From Quillaja saponaria (Eukaryota; Streptophyta; Magnoliopsida; Fabales; Quillajaceae): a DNA stretch of 64,000 nucleotides. Made by a program: the position numbers and the translations under genes. Location: NCBI GenBank assembly GCA_029379385.1, contig CM055612.1:806001-870000 (forward strand), written 5' to 3'. Numbering within the stretch: the first letter of the stretch is position 1; the number at the start of each line of letters is the position of its first letter. Under the pieces are notes generated by a model that was given only the letters and a program-made list of their open reading frames with translations, searched no databases and was not told where the DNA came from. Of the stretch, positions 42,786-55,708 are shown piece by piece.

Positions 42786-44618
42786 TCGGGCGTATCTTTT
42801 ATTTAATGGAATTTTACTTCTAGATTTTCCTTAACGCTGGTGCAAATACCAGTTGGAGCTGCATAATGGGTAAGTTGAGTTGGGCTCAACACGTTCTCAA
42901 CCTCACTTCACTCTTTTATGTTTCCTGATTACAATTCAATATTGCAAGTCATTTGATAATATCTTACATTCTAAATGATGTTCGATTTTCATGATACGTT
43001 GAATTGTTATATTGTTCTCTACTTTCTTTTATATATTGCAAGTCATTTGATAATATCTTATATTCTTCAACTGTTGATAATCTTTATTTACTTTGGAAGT
43101 AATATTCGAGATAAATTGCAGTAAATTCAGAAGGCATGCCAAGAATCCTGCCTTTTAGCGTTCATTGAAAGTTAAGACATGAACTGGTATGCATCTCTTA
43201 ATCCCATTTGGATTGAGCTTCAGATTCTAGAAATGGAGAAAAAAATGAAACAGTCGTAGGATTGTGTAACCTATGAGCTTTAGAAAAAAAAAAAAAAACG
43301 AAGTAATGTTTTTATTTTAGTGCCAGTTAAGTCTTATAATAATTATACAAGACTAATAAATATCATTATAATATTTTATTTATTAAAGAGCATAATAGTT
43401 TTGAAGAGATTAGCATAATATATTACAATCAAAAAGAATAAAAAAAATATTAGGGTACTTAAGATTCATTGAACAAATAAGTTAAACGTATGACTTATTA
43501 TTAAAAATATGACATAACTTTTTAGTACTTCAGATATAAAAATAGAATTTTTTAAATATTTTTTATGGAAATTTCTCCAAAAAAAAAAAATTGTTTCTGA
43601 TAAATAATTTATTTGATTTTTTTTTCAAAATGTAGATCCAAAACTCCTTGATTATTTTGGAGAGAACTAGTATTATTGGCCCCCAATGACAAGAATAGAT
43701 AATATGCGAAAGCTATACCTATTAGTTATGTCACACTGCCTGAGTGGGTTTGGTGTGATGGGTGTTTAAAATGCCGGCGTTCTCGGCAAACCGTCTTACT
43801 GCTTTCAGTCTAGACGTCTAGTGAACCACTCGCCAAAAAGGAAGAAAACAATCTGTAACTAATATTCATTAATTACGGATAGGCAAATTATTCTACACAT
43901 GGTACCTATCTTTGATGCACGTATAATGTGTTGATCCTATGTCTTTAATCCTCAAATGCCGTCTCATGCCTGCAGTAATCCTAATGGCATTGACGTTGAT
44001 ATCCTGTCAAGAGGGAACAACGTAGGTGAGAAAAGTGATAATTAACCAAACAATTTTGCTATAGAACAATCCAAAATATTCCCACTCCAAACTAGATTAC
44101 TCCGAGAATTAGATTCCTATATTTGAGATGCATTAGTATAGTCATTGGAAATATTATGAGAAAAAAAAAAATTACAAAAGGGAAAATAAGGGAGCACGTT
44201 GCTGTACTTAAGATATATGGAAGCATACAGGATAGGATGGGGCAAACATGAATTGGAAAGTTCAAAAACATTCACAAGTCAATAGAACTTCACATTACAT
44301 GTTCCTTCCTTATGAGGAGAGAGGTTAAGATAGCAAAAAATCTAACTTATACAAAAGTCATGTGAAAAGTCCAATATATCAAGAAGCTCGGCAGCAAAAA
44401 CAGAAAAAGAATATCGGTCACCTTCCTTGCGCACATTATTGCACGTGTATGGTGTAACCTAAGCAAATGGCTGAAAAGACTTCACCCAGTCACTTCCTAG
44501 CTAGTATTTCTCTTCTTAATCTAAGTTGTTAGTATACAAATAATCCCGGAAGTACTTTCAGCAAAACAAATAAACCTAATCACTAAAGTAGTATCTGACG
44601 TACCTGTGCAGTAACAGC
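42786..44618. other. Intergenic DNA between convergent genes
   Basis: 3' flanks of the pseudouridine synthase (plus) and prolyl hydroxylase (minus) genes. It contains one 31-bp direct repeat (separate entry), poly-A runs near 43284 and 43580, and a GC-richer patch at 43740-43845 that matches no RNA gene I can fold. Confidence 0.5.
42941..43065. repeat. Direct repeat of about 31 bp, 94 bp apart
   Basis: ATTGCAAGTCATTTGATAAT with its following bases occurs at 42941-42971 and again at 43035-43065, with one difference (TTACATT versus TTATATT). Confidence 0.85.
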
Positions 44619-47600
44619 TTAAACCTTATACTCGTCAAGATGCATCCATTTTGTAGAAGACCACTTGTTTCCTCTAATAACAGGGCACCCACCTAGAATC
44701 AAATAAGTAAAGGAATTGGATCCACTAATCATTGCAGATGTGCTTTGGTAGAATAGAAAATGGCTGAGAATATAGACTCAAGAAAAAGTTAACTGATATT
44801 CTTTAAAAAAATCCATTGAAATAGATATGGAAAGCATTGAGAGTTATTATTCTGTCATTCCACTGTCCGTCCTTCCTACCAAGCAAAACCTAGGGTTACC
44901 ACAAAACACTAACTAATAAGTTCAAATACTATAACTCATAATCATATAGAAACGGTATTACCCTGGCAAAACTTAATCTTAAAATTATTCAAAGTTCAAA
45001 ATCAAAGATGGTCAAAATTGAGAAGTACCATGCAAACTTGAAGGATCAAGTGTGGCATCAGGCATCATGCTCCAAAATAGTAATGCATCACCCATTTTTG
45101 GTTTCACAGAAAGACCCTTTTTACCACATTCAGATAAATCATTCCACCATGGCACAGAACTGAAATTTGTCTTTGCAGCAGGAAACACAGTCTCGCCCCC
45201 TTCTTCAACATCGGACCTGCATCATGGCAGATGACCTGGAGATCAGTAAACCATTAAGGCATCTGTGTGATATTCATGTCAGAAAACATCCAAGATTGGG
45301 GAGAGAGTGTAGCATTTTCTTTTTGCCTTTTTTGAATAGCTTACAGATACATAAGAAGTGTAGCAACCCGTTGCCCTCCGTTCTTAGTGTTGAACTCATC
45401 AAGGAAGTAATCATAGTGAGGTTCATATTTCTGCCCAACTTCATAGTGTAGAACTTGAAGTCCTTCTCCATTCTCTGCATAATGGTTCATGTATAGAACA
45501 AGAAGTATCAACAGATGTGCAAATTTATAATATACATAATGGAAGTGAAATGGCACATTTTCCTGTTCTCTTCACAAAGAGGAAGTATCATTTGAAAATA
45601 TATTAATTTTGACAATAGTATTTGAATATTGACTTACTTCATCAGAAAAGCACCACACAGAACAAGATGACATCTTTTTTTTAACTGCAGAAGAGTTTTA
45701 TTGATTAAACATCATTACAACAAAGCAAATCCCCTCTGCATAACACTCTTATAAACAGTTGAAAGATTTTCTTTGTTATTCTTGAATGTAACTTGGCTCT
45801 ACTAAAACACGATTTCTGTAACCATACAAACAGGAATGAGATTCAAGTCTAATTTTCTATATTCGTGTTCAAAATACTCCTGCCCTACTAGAATCCACCA
45901 TCTTAATGTTAAATCAAGTGCATTTTTATAAAAATGGATAAACTGAACCAGTCAGACCCATATAATCTCCAAACAACATACAAAAAGGAAATGATATTAA
46001 GTGGAAACTACCTTTTGTAGTGATGGTTTTCCCAGACCCTCTAAGAAGGCAATAAAAATGAAATGAAAAAAAAAAAAACAGAAGAAGAAGAATATAAAGC
46101 CCTCAAGTGTAATCATGATGATCTATTTATGACATGTAATAAAGGACCTCAAATCCTCACTTCAAATACTTAATATCTGAGATGTGCCTGTTGACCACAA
46201 AAACCTCCTTGTGCCTGCAACATCTTTCCTGTGTCATGACTCAGTGGTGATAACATATCTTCAAAAAAACTTCCATGTGCTAACATGGACTCTCTAGAAT
46301 TGACTGATCTACAAACTGCATTTTTTTTTTAATTTGTAGCGTCACCCAGGAAAAAGAAAATATGAATACAATGCCCTCAAAGGTTACCGAATGTAAATTT
46401 CTACAAAAGAGTACCCAATTCACGGATTTGGAGCGCATCATGCTTGGAAATGGGAGCTATTCAACAAGTAGGTAATGCATAAAGAAACAAATCAGTAGGT
46501 TTACATAGGTAATAATTGAAACACATACCTACAGGTATGAACTGTGAAGTCTGCTATTCTTTTTTCTATATCCCGGATGATTTTGTCGCGTCCTCTTCTA
46601 AGAAACATTCCTGAACTTGTACGCACCCTGCAAAGGGATGCCTAGTGTCAACGACTAGTGTCTAAAGACTAGTTTCTGAATAATTAGTATAACACCAACA
46701 AAGTCAAATAATGCATAAATTAATCCAATAGAAAAGAGAGAACAAATGAAAACCTGCTATCTTTACTTTCTCCTGTCTTGCTATCAACAACACTGGATTT
46801 TACCATATGCGGTTTGGCGAGGCTCATCAAGTAGTCACACTCTTCTTTGGACTGTTAAGAAATAATAATAGTAATAGTCAGCATTATCATTTCATTACAA
46901 GATATATTAATAGAAGACACAAGCTTTGGAACAAAGTGTAAATGCTGAGGGCTAGTCAACATGAAGTCATTCACTGTAAACTACACACTTGTATAACTTC
47001 AAAGATTAGGCAGGTAGATGAGAAACTCAGAGGATCTGCGAGTGACATACTATATTGGCCCTTCTAGCTAGGTTTAGGTATGAGGTTTATTCTAAATTGT
47101 TATGAACCAAATTACATATAAGTCAAACATGAATGCAACTACAGATTTCTTCAAATTATGCCAAACAAAACAATTAAGTAATTTTATGTAATCTAACTAA
47201 TTGCTCTGAAGACTTAAATTGATGGAAATGGCAATCTTAATAACTATACATGTTCCCATGCCATACACATGTAACCCTCTTTTGTAATTGTGTGAGATGT
47301 TTACATCGACACAGGTAGTAGGCAGTAGCTCATACATGGAACATTTACATGAAATTCCATCTCAGTTTATATTAAGTTCTTGACAAGTTTTGGTGCTCAA
47401 ACCATAATGGTCAGGTCCCATATAAGGTTCAACCAAGGCAAGATATTAAGATAAAATAATGTTGTGTTATTTGCATGTTCCCACGTCTCCATCTTTTTGA
47501 AGAGACATCCTCAATACAATTAAGGAAAGTACAAAAAGAGGTCCACTGTGTTTTGAAAATGTGTTCCATTCGTTTTGTTATACATAAAAATGATAAGGAC

Positions 47601-48617
47601 ATTACATGTTTTCAGTTGGCTAACTCTACCGAACAAGTTCTCCGTTCTGTATTTTCTTTTGAGGGGCAACACTTCTCTAATTTCTGGTTACATCTACTGA
47701 CAATAGTTCCTAACTTCTGTCTTTTCATACTATTGATTGCAAAAAGTTACAACAATATATTCTACAATTTAAAGTATGCATAGTCTGAACTTGATGTGTT
47801 GATTTGCTTTAATCACGATTCATGAATAAATATGAGACATATCTACTATCAAATGGCATCTACAACTTTTATAGTAACAAGGTGTTTTGCCTGTTTTCCT
47901 TGGTTCGCATGTTAAATATCCTGACCAATTCTGTCATTCCAAATGCACCACTGATCCACTGGTCTACATGATATACGGCATCAAAGACTAAATCATAAAT
48001 GCTGTTTCAAACTCACATAGACTAATGACTATACCTAGTAATGATTTTGATACAAAGTCATTTTGCGTTCAATTTTCTACATTATCATAAATAGATGCAC
48101 AGTTTCTAATTCTAGCCTAGTAAAAGAAATGTAGGTCCTATTCTATTTCCTGACCCAAAAAATAAAAAAAATAAGCATAAAATGGGAAAAAATATACCAG
48201 AATTCAAAACTCACCAAGAAATTGTGATAAATGAAAGCTCGTGGCTCCCATGAGATAACTTCGGTCCACTGCTCTCCTCTCTCTCCCAAACCGTCACCTC
48301 TGTCAAAATAGAAAATCAAAATCATAACAAAGAAATTCTAATAGAGTTCAGCACACAAATTCGAGAAGCTCCTTCCATGACGGACAGATCAAATTGCTTC
48401 GATAGTACACTATAAGCTATAATGGATACCTTTCAGAGATCTTGCGCCTGAAAGAACTGAGATCGGTCGGCGAATCGTCTGTGCTAATCGGAAGAGAAAC
48501 AATTCCAAGAGCAAGGAGCATTAGCAATACAAGAGACAGCATAAAAAGCATAGACAAGACGAGCATGAACGTCGACCGTTTCTTCCCCTGTACCCGAGTA
48601 TACCTTCCCTTCGCCAT
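44619..48617 (-). pseudogene. P4H: Prolyl 4-hydroxylase gene with a one-base frameshift
   Basis: Seven exons on the minus strand: 48617-48430, 48299-48215, 46851-46754, 46627-46529, 45474-45345, 45216-45029 and 44692-44619. All have GT/AG borders. MAKGRYTRVQGKKRSTFMLV leads into one membrane anchor (about 16-41), the type II layout of plant P4Hs that hydroxylate proline in secreted proteins in ER/Golgi. The 2-oxoglutarate/iron core is present: HYDYF (His and Asp ligands), then SLHGGCP and NKWSSTKW (third His and 2-oxoglutarate Lys). The exons sum to 862 bp, one too many. In exon 4, ADFT should run into FIPV, but an extra base at about 46542 shifts the frame. As written, translation stops a few codons into exon 5 and loses all iron ligands. 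Everything else looks constrained, so this is either a very recent mutation or a sequence error. About 286 residues if restored, the usual family length. Confidence 0.85.
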
Positions 48618-48770
48618 TGTGAAGCAACTTCTGGCCTTCTAGCCCTAGAAATCGATGTGAGATACCAAAAACCCCAATTCTCAAGCCAGAAAAAGAGTAG
48701 CTGTGTTTCAATCTCTATCAAGATCGAGTGCTGTCAGTATCTAACTTAATTTCCCTTGCAGTCCGTCCGT

Positions 48771-48776
48771 TTTATA
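48771..48776 (-). promoter_or_regulatory. TATA box of the prolyl hydroxylase gene
   Basis: TATAAA on the minus strand (within ACATATAAAAC), 154 bp upstream of the ATG. Confidence 0.4.
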
Positions 48777-49757
48777 TGTATAGGTTTCAATAAATGAATG
48801 CTACTTTTGGTCGTCGAAGAAACAGCAGAAAAGTTGTAAAGACAGAGATACCCCATTATACTTTGGTTGGTGGCTTGGTGCATTTGATACTAGCGTCAAT
48901 GAATGGATTGTTCGGTAATTAGGATCCATTCCCTCTGTCTTTCCCTTTTCGGGCTGGACTTAGTCGCGCTCCCTGTTTCGCCATTTGCCAGTGTTTTTTC
49001 TTTTCCATTTTGCTGATGCTGGTTTCGCCGTCATGGGAGCACATTGGTTTAGAGTTTGGACATTGATTTCTTTTTGACAGATCCATTGCGTGGAATCTGT
49101 GGGCTAATCCTATTGTGACTCGTTGTATCTTTAATTTGATAAATTGCCCATAAAATTATAAATGTTATTTAAATTCATAGTAATTACTATAACATTTATT
49201 TACTGATCACAAATTTTAATTATAACGTTGGGCATTCCTCCATGGAAGAGTATCGCACTGAAAAGCAACACTAGACAAAACTCAGCTTCTCCACTGGAGA
49301 TTTTCTGCATAAGGGATCAACTCAAATATAAATTGATAGAGAGAAAATTTTTAGGATTGACATGAAGGAGGCAGTTGTTGGGAATCATAACATATGAATC
49401 AGGCCACGCTTTTCTTAATTTCGCCCATGGCTCTCAGTCATCTGAGTATCTAGAAGCAGCAACATATACATGAAAATTCCATCAGTCAAGTGGAAGTTCA
49501 ACTAAAAGTGTAAAATATATCATTTCTGTCAATATAAAGAGCCACAAATAGCTTCAATATCTTTCCCTTATTTTGAGTTAAAATTGCACACATACAGGAA
49601 GGGTACAGGAGACATACACCAGAGGATATAAATGTTCTCATAAAACTGAGAATGCCAGTTCCTTTTTCATTTGAATGAAATAAATGTTGGAAACATTTAA
49701 CTAGACTACTATGAGAGGGGATACCTTTTACATACAACATACCAAAGCAAGTTCAAT
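48777..49757. other. Intergenic DNA between prolyl hydroxylase and LYR genes
   Basis: Upstream region of the prolyl hydroxylase gene and 3' flank of the LYR gene, both on the minus strand. No other exon or repeat is recognised. Confidence 0.5.
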
Positions 49758-51006
49758 TCATTCAGGGCGACCTTGCATATCAAGCATTTCATCTAGACGC
49801 TTCAATCTCTCCAACCCATCACTGATCAAGAAACGAATCCTTTGCTTGTCACTTGCAGTTCCGGTTATTTTCCATCTCTTGTCTGATTGTCTGTCTCAAT
49901 TCATCTGTCAAGTCCATTGCAATATAGGCATGTCATTTTAGAGAAGATATCTTAAAGGCCGGTAGACTAAAGTAGTTAATAGAAAGCAATTGTACAATAA
50001 GAAATTAGATGACCAACTGATAGTAGAACTTATAAGATTTTTTTCTTTTTTCCATTGCTTTGGCAAACAAAAGATCAACACAAATGGGTCAATGGAAGGA
50101 CGAAACAGATAAATAAGGCAGAGATTTTCTCAGCCTCTTGTGGTGGTTATAATAAATTCAGTCTTCTCCAAGACACCCCTGAGAGGAAAAAATGAATTCC
50201 AAAAATTTTGGGCAAATCCAAAGAAGGTTTTCCTGTACATTTATCAGTAACTTCCACGAAGTGTTCAGAACAATTGCTTAGATAAGAGTCAATCAAGTAA
50301 GAACATTCACCTCTAGAATGGATAGGGGCTCTCCCAGCAGTCCTCAGTGCTTGTCTGTAAAGCTTCAGAACTCGTGCACGGAGAATGAAATCCTGCAAAT
50401 CCAAGGAGAGAACCATAATTGATTCTCTTCCTGATCAAGAAGTTTCAATGCCATATTTTAGAGAACAACATGAATCCAAAGCAAGAAAACAACTTCAAAT
50501 CTTGAACTATATGAGCTACACGTACCAAAACCAAAAAGGTGAAAAACTATACAGCCTATTTGGCTATTACAATCCATGGTCTCCACTCTACACAAACATT
50601 AGCTCACATCTTCATTTGGGACTGGCATTGCTTTTATCCAATTTATAATACTTAGACATGATTAGCATAATTATCCAAACACGTTCACCTCCCATCAATT
50701 TCTTGTAAAAATGGACCACATTGCAAGATTTAGGAAAAATAAACTATTAAAATCCCTAATTATCAATGTTTCAAATCGTTTCCCCAAATCGAATTATATC
50801 AGGGGCGCTTGCAGGGCAAAGAATTTGAATGAATTTGAATGAATTAGAAATAGAGGTCCTTATCTGTATCTTGCTTGGTTATGTGATGTAAAAATCGCAA
50901 GCTAATTGAGGTGGAAAGAGGGAAGAGAGAGACATACCGTGTAAATGGAGGAGACAGCTACACCGCGTCGTCGCTTTGGAGCTCTACGCCTAGAATGGAG
51001 GAACAT
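49758..51006 (-). pseudogene. LYR-motif mitochondrial protein gene with a one-base frameshift
   Basis: Three exons on the minus strand, 51006-50938, 50392-50311 and 49904-49758, with correct splice sites. The start MFLHSRRRAPKRRRG is basic, as expected for mitochondrial import. The LYR motif is in [12 protein letters not shown] (about residues 32-43), followed by DELRQTIRQEMENNRNC. The family is small mitochondrial proteins that bind acyl carrier protein and help assemble Fe-S or respiratory complexes. The exons total 298 bp. After ENNRNC one extra base at about 49852 gives an immediate stop (CK-stop), while the next frame continues as SDKQRIRFLISDGLERLKR to MLDMQGRPE and a stop. As written the protein is 68 residues, versus about 98 without the extra base. 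It could be a sequencing error. Resembles At1g76065 (from memory). Confidence 0.83.
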
Positions 51007-51072
51007 CCGGTTTTGCTCGGTCTATACTCTTTACTGAAGTTCCATGGGCATGCACTGAATAAAAAAATTACA

Positions 51073-51097
51073 TGGGCCAACGGCCAGGATAGGCCCA
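51073..51097 (-). promoter_or_regulatory. Paired site II elements of the LYR gene
   Basis: TGGGCC at 51073-51078 and AGGCCCA at 51091-51097 lie 67-91 bp upstream of the ATG. Site II pairs are common in plant promoters of nuclear genes for mitochondrial proteins, in agreement with the gene's predicted role. Confidence 0.4.
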
Positions 51098-52875
51098 ATA
51101 ACGGAAGAATAAATGGTAAAGGGCTAGAACCCTGATCGGCCTGCTAAATTTGTCCCATTAAGCAAGTTTACTTAAGCAATTACTTTTCACTCTCAATAGC
51201 CTTTGTTGTTCACAATCACTTGAGTTTATGAGTTACATATTAGGGGCTAGTTTTCCATCTTTCCATAAATTGCTAGTTTTCTTTATTTTCATAAATTTCT
51301 TATTTCAGATGAGACGATATTCTATCACATATTCTTGATAATCAACTAGCACTTTTTAAGAATATATTTTCTTATTTAGTCTAAATTGTTATTCTTAATT
51401 TGATGAAAAAGGTTCACAATATATTATTTAAAGCGAAGAAAGAGATATTTTTTTTCTGATTCAAAATGAGATTATTTTGTTTGAATCTAAACTTTTTTAG
51501 CTCTTACGGGTATCTTATTAATTGAAATAGTAATTGATTAGTGTTTCTGCCCGCTGGTGTACTAGTCCCAAGATGGTCACATCACAAAAATTAGAGATAA
51601 GTGCAAGAGCAAGACTATAATATAAAATGCAGTATATTGCAAAAAATCTAGTTGTTGGACTAACTCATATATCCTTACTTGAAAGTTTCATCATTTGCTA
51701 ATCAGTAAACCCCAATGGAAATGGTTGCAATTGAAATTGTAACACATTAGTTGTAAATTTATTAGATATCATTGAAAACAAATAAAGCAAATAAAAGATC
51801 GAGCTTCTCAATATCACTAATACGATTATGAATAAAAGGATTAATTGTTTGAATTGAAGCCTAAACAAATTCAAACTTAATAACTCTTTACTCAGTATTG
51901 TTTAATTAATTTTTTACTTTATGTACCAGTGTTTTCGTAGTATAAATTTATTCACATGTAATTTATGATGTTATCAATTAATCTGTATATTCATATCTAC
52001 AACAAAAAAAAAATAATGTTGATATCAAATTTTCCTATCTCACATATAAATAAAATTTATGTCATAAATTTTAACTTCGTTCGATAAAGTCATATATTAC
52101 ATGGATAAAGTGGTCAATGTCAGGGTCTTAGTTCATATGCAAGGTAAACTTGAGATCAATTTGGAGCATAATGGTTTAAATATGATTTTTTTTTTGTATG
52201 TGAATGTTGAACAATTAATTAGATTATTTTTTTGGTTTAACGGTCAGTAGCGTTTGAGCAAGTTTATGCACATATCGATTAATTCGTATTTTTTATTAGA
52301 AAAATATCAAGATTACAAATATTAAATTTATGAAATTTTTACTCTGCAACTAAAATTAAAAGTAAGTCAAATGTGAAATTTATTATTTCACCCAAACAAA
52401 AAGTGAAACTTATTAGTTGTTTTTTCAGCATTATGATGATTTCCAATTTCACTCTTATTATATATTCAGGGAGGTTTTGTTCATCATTATCTATATATGG
52501 AAGCCACGTGTAACATTGATGACTATATCAAATTTGGATTAACAAGTCAATAATTGTCGACAAATAGAAGATTTTAAATGTCATCGTTTAAAAAACTAAT
52601 TATCGCTAAGTCATACTAATTTACTGAAAAAAAAATAGCTCGTGGATTTGAAATGGTTGAATACAAATTATTTTGTGGTAAAACGACGTCCAAAACCTGA
52701 TTTGAACGCAAAGGTTTGCGGTTTATTTTATCCAAGCCTAGTAAGGTTGCCTAGTCACACCGATCTTCTTTGACCAAACTCCCTCCGTCCCCCACTTTTC
52801 TTGACAAAGTCAAAACCAACACGTTTCCTTGTGACTTGTGGCCCTTCGATGTTATATTTCAATCTTCTTTCTTCC
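51098..52875. other. Intergenic DNA, no gene seen
   Basis: AT-rich sequence between the divergent LYR and At1g76070-like genes. No exon-like stretch, RNA gene or transposon end is recognised. Confidence 0.5.
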
Positions 52876-52880
52876 ATATA

Positions 52881-52888
52881 TATAAAAG
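52881..52888 (+). promoter_or_regulatory. TATA box of the At1g76070-like gene
   Basis: TATAAAAG preceded by ATATA, a strong TATA box. Transcription would start near 52912, leaving about 65 nt of leader before the first ATG at 52979. Confidence 0.6.
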
Positions 52889-52978
52889 ATGACTCAGATC
52901 CGAGGAAGCTCGAAATCTAACAATTCCTTTTGAGCTTGTAAATAAACTCTTACATTGGAGAAAGTACAGGCCAAGCCA

Positions 52979-53707
52979 ATGAACAAAATCTTCAAGTTTC
53001 TACCAAAAGCAGCTCCTGGGGGACTTGCTTTTCAAAACCATCCCTTTAGTCCAGGTAGAGATCACAACACAGCCAGGCTTAAGAATCATGGCAATAAGGG
53101 ATTCTCCGGTCCGATGATACCGATGATTCCTAGTGAAGCTCGAAGAAAATCAAAGAATGGAAGCTTCGAAACTCAAGAACCAACTTCACCAAAAATATCG
53201 TGCATGGGACAGATAAAGCACAAGAAGAACAAGAAGAAGATTAATAAAACCAAGAACTTTTCATTGCCGAAATATATGAAGCCACAAACAAAATCATCTC
53301 CTAAAGAGGTAAAGAAGCAAGCGTCGTCGTTTCTAAAAAAGTTTAGTGATGAAAAGTCTGCTCGGAGGAAATCTGATGCTTCTGCGGACCATCATAAGCC
53401 GGCGGTTTGTGATAGAGTGCCTAATCTGGGTCAGATGAGGAGGTTTGCGAGTGGACGTGATACTTTTGCTAATTTTGATTGGACCGTCTCGGCTCCGGTA
53501 ACACCGGAAGAATTTGATCAACCAAGTTATGATTGGGATGATGATAGAGAAGAGAGTGATCAAGAAGAAGAGGAGGTAATGATTCCTTTCTCTGCACCTA
53601 TATTGTTAGGTGGAGGAGAAGTCCCTTTGCAGCCAAGGAAAGAAATTAATCTATGGAAGAGAAGGACGATGGTGCCACCAAGGCCACTTGAATTGCGTCA
53701 TGGTTAG
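52979..53707 (+). CDS. Basic protein of unknown function, At1g76070-like
   Basis: A single exon of 243 codons starting at the first ATG (MNKIFKFLPKAAPGGLAFQN). Seen: a conserved-looking N-terminus with NHPFSPGRDH, a Lys/Ser-rich middle, a segment RRFASGRDTFANFDWTV, an acidic run (DDDREESDQEEEEVMIPF) and a C-terminal GEVPLQPRKEINLWKRRT. No enzymatic domain or membrane segment. Function is unknown; the family appears plant-specific. The open frame continues eight codons upstream to a TTG at 52955 (TTG-GAG-AAA), where I believe homologues have ATG-GAG-AAA. If so, this gene lost its original start and begins at Met9. The neighbouring genes support orthology to At1g76070 (from memory). Confidence 0.8.
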   Translation: MNKIFKFLPKAAPGGLAFQNHPFSPGRDHNTARLKNHGNKGFSGPMIPMIPSEARRKSKNGSFETQEPTSPKISCMGQIKHKKNKKKINKTKNFSLPKYMKPQTKSSPKEVKKQASSFLKKFSDEKSARRKSDASADHHKPAVCDRVPNLGQMRRFASGRDTFANFDWTVSAPVTPEEFDQPSYDWDDDREESDQEEEEVMIPFSAPILLGGGEVPLQPRKEINLWKRRTMVPPRPLELRHG

Positions 53708-55708
53708 ACCAAATTGATTGCAAATATTACTTTTTTTTGTTATTTATTTGTTGTTTGAATGTTATTATCATCTTAATGTGCAAATTAAGTATATGGTTAA
53801 TTAATTATATTAGAACAGAAATTATGTACTTGGCGTGACTGCAAATGTTATTATTCATGAAGATTAAGAAAAAAAAATCATATGGAAAAATTTAATAAGT
53901 TGACATTTCAATTTTCAGATCTGGTTGATTTGGTTTTGCGTGAAAGGAAGCACATAGACAATTAATTGATTCCATTAAGGAGTTAGGAATTAGTCTAATA
54001 TAGTTTCGGGTAATATACAGTGACATTAATTTTAATGCAACAGGAAATTAGTTGGACATAAAATAAATAAAATTCTAATTTGAAAATTACTAAAATTCTA
54101 AATTGACAGTAAAGTGTTCAAATACAAAAAGAAAACTAAAAACAAAATGTGGAAGTCAATTTTTGGGTACTGGCTCAGGCGAGAAACTTGAATGCATTTT
54201 TCATATAGAACGGCGAGCATGATCCTTAAAGAGAGTGGACGACCGTGGGAATAAATTAATTACTATCCTAATGATACTCTTTTAATTAGCAAAACTTTTT
54301 TCACAATTAATAGTCCTTCCCTTTGCCCAAAGTTTTTGGAACCATTGTTAGCCAATACATTTCATGCAAAACTTAACTCTCCGAGATCTACAATCCTTTT
54401 GACCCGGCAAGGAGAAGCACGAAATACAAAATCTCATTGATTCAGGTATTCTCCGATTTTAGCCCCAAAGCCACAGTGACCCTTTTAATCATATCGACAC
54501 AAGTCAATAAAATAGAAGCATATATATATTTTATAGTTTATCATCTTTAACCTTGACAATTTATGTGTAAATAAAAATTTCATCATGAAATACTTAGATA
54601 ATTTACTTGATCAGAAATATGTTCAAGTAAATTGTCAGTCATTTAAATGACTATGACTTGTAATTTGTTAATAAATATTCCATAAGTAATAGTGACTTAT
54701 AGGTCTTATATACTTTTTTGTTAATCGATATTTGCATTGCATCGTCAATATATCATTATATTTATGGGTTAGTTATAAGATCTTAAACTATTTATGTGTT
54801 AGTTCTTATTTTAAAGTTAATTATCACTATTTATATAGATGTATATGTTTTCAGATAACAAATTATTTGTATTTCAATAATTTATATAGAAAATGATATT
54901 ATATGGTAATTTATATGTGGATAAATATTTCTACAACTTCTTATCACACTAATTTATATGTTTTGAAAATAAGTTTGCATGGCGGCGACCCTTTTTGCTT
55001 TTATCTGATTGTCTTACCAGTCAACAAAAAAAACAAAGCAGCTTGGCACAATTCTATATAGAAGAATCGAGAATTTTGAGTCCCTTTCCTTTTTTCGTTT
55101 TTTATTTTTGGGTAAGGAATTGGTACTAATCATGAACAGATCAACCAATTGCATTTAATGCACGAAAAGCATGCCGAAGATTACTTTTCTATTATGACAA
55201 ATTGTCATAGGAATGGTCAGTAAGCTTTTATTTTGTGGAAACGAAACACTTATATAGTTATATTAGTGACTGCCGCTAATTTGACAAAAAAACAATGATA
55301 ACGTATATAACCAGAAAAGCTCATGGTTGTTCATGAGAGTGAAGAGCTAAGTTTTAAAATTTCATCCTAGACATAAATATTTAGTTAATTGTCTTTTTAA
55401 TAAGCACAAGGGAAATCGTCAATGGCGTTGGACGTCAAGCATGATAAATTAGTAGCAACATGCAGTCCTTTAGACCATCAAGATATTAAAAAAGTGAAAT
55501 CTGGTTAGGTACGAAAATATCATAGATACCATAATTGGTCCTTGGGTTTCTTAATTGTGAAATGACTTTGGGCATATATATCTAATAATACTTTTCCAAA
55601 AGTTGGATTATTTTTCAGAAGTTTGTGCGTAAAATAAATTTAATAATTTTATTCCCGTAACAACTGTAAGGGATCGAATCCTAAGGGGAAATTGCCTTAA
55701 TTACCAAA
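53708..55708. other. Intergenic DNA between convergent genes
   Basis: Two kilobases of AT-rich DNA between the 3' ends of the At1g76070-like and CDSP32 genes. I see no further gene or repeat family. Confidence 0.5.

Noticed and set aside
43740..43845. GC-rich patch considered as a tRNA or other RNA gene
   Set aside because: I could not place an acceptor stem, anticodon arm or T-loop, and no RNA family signature is visible.
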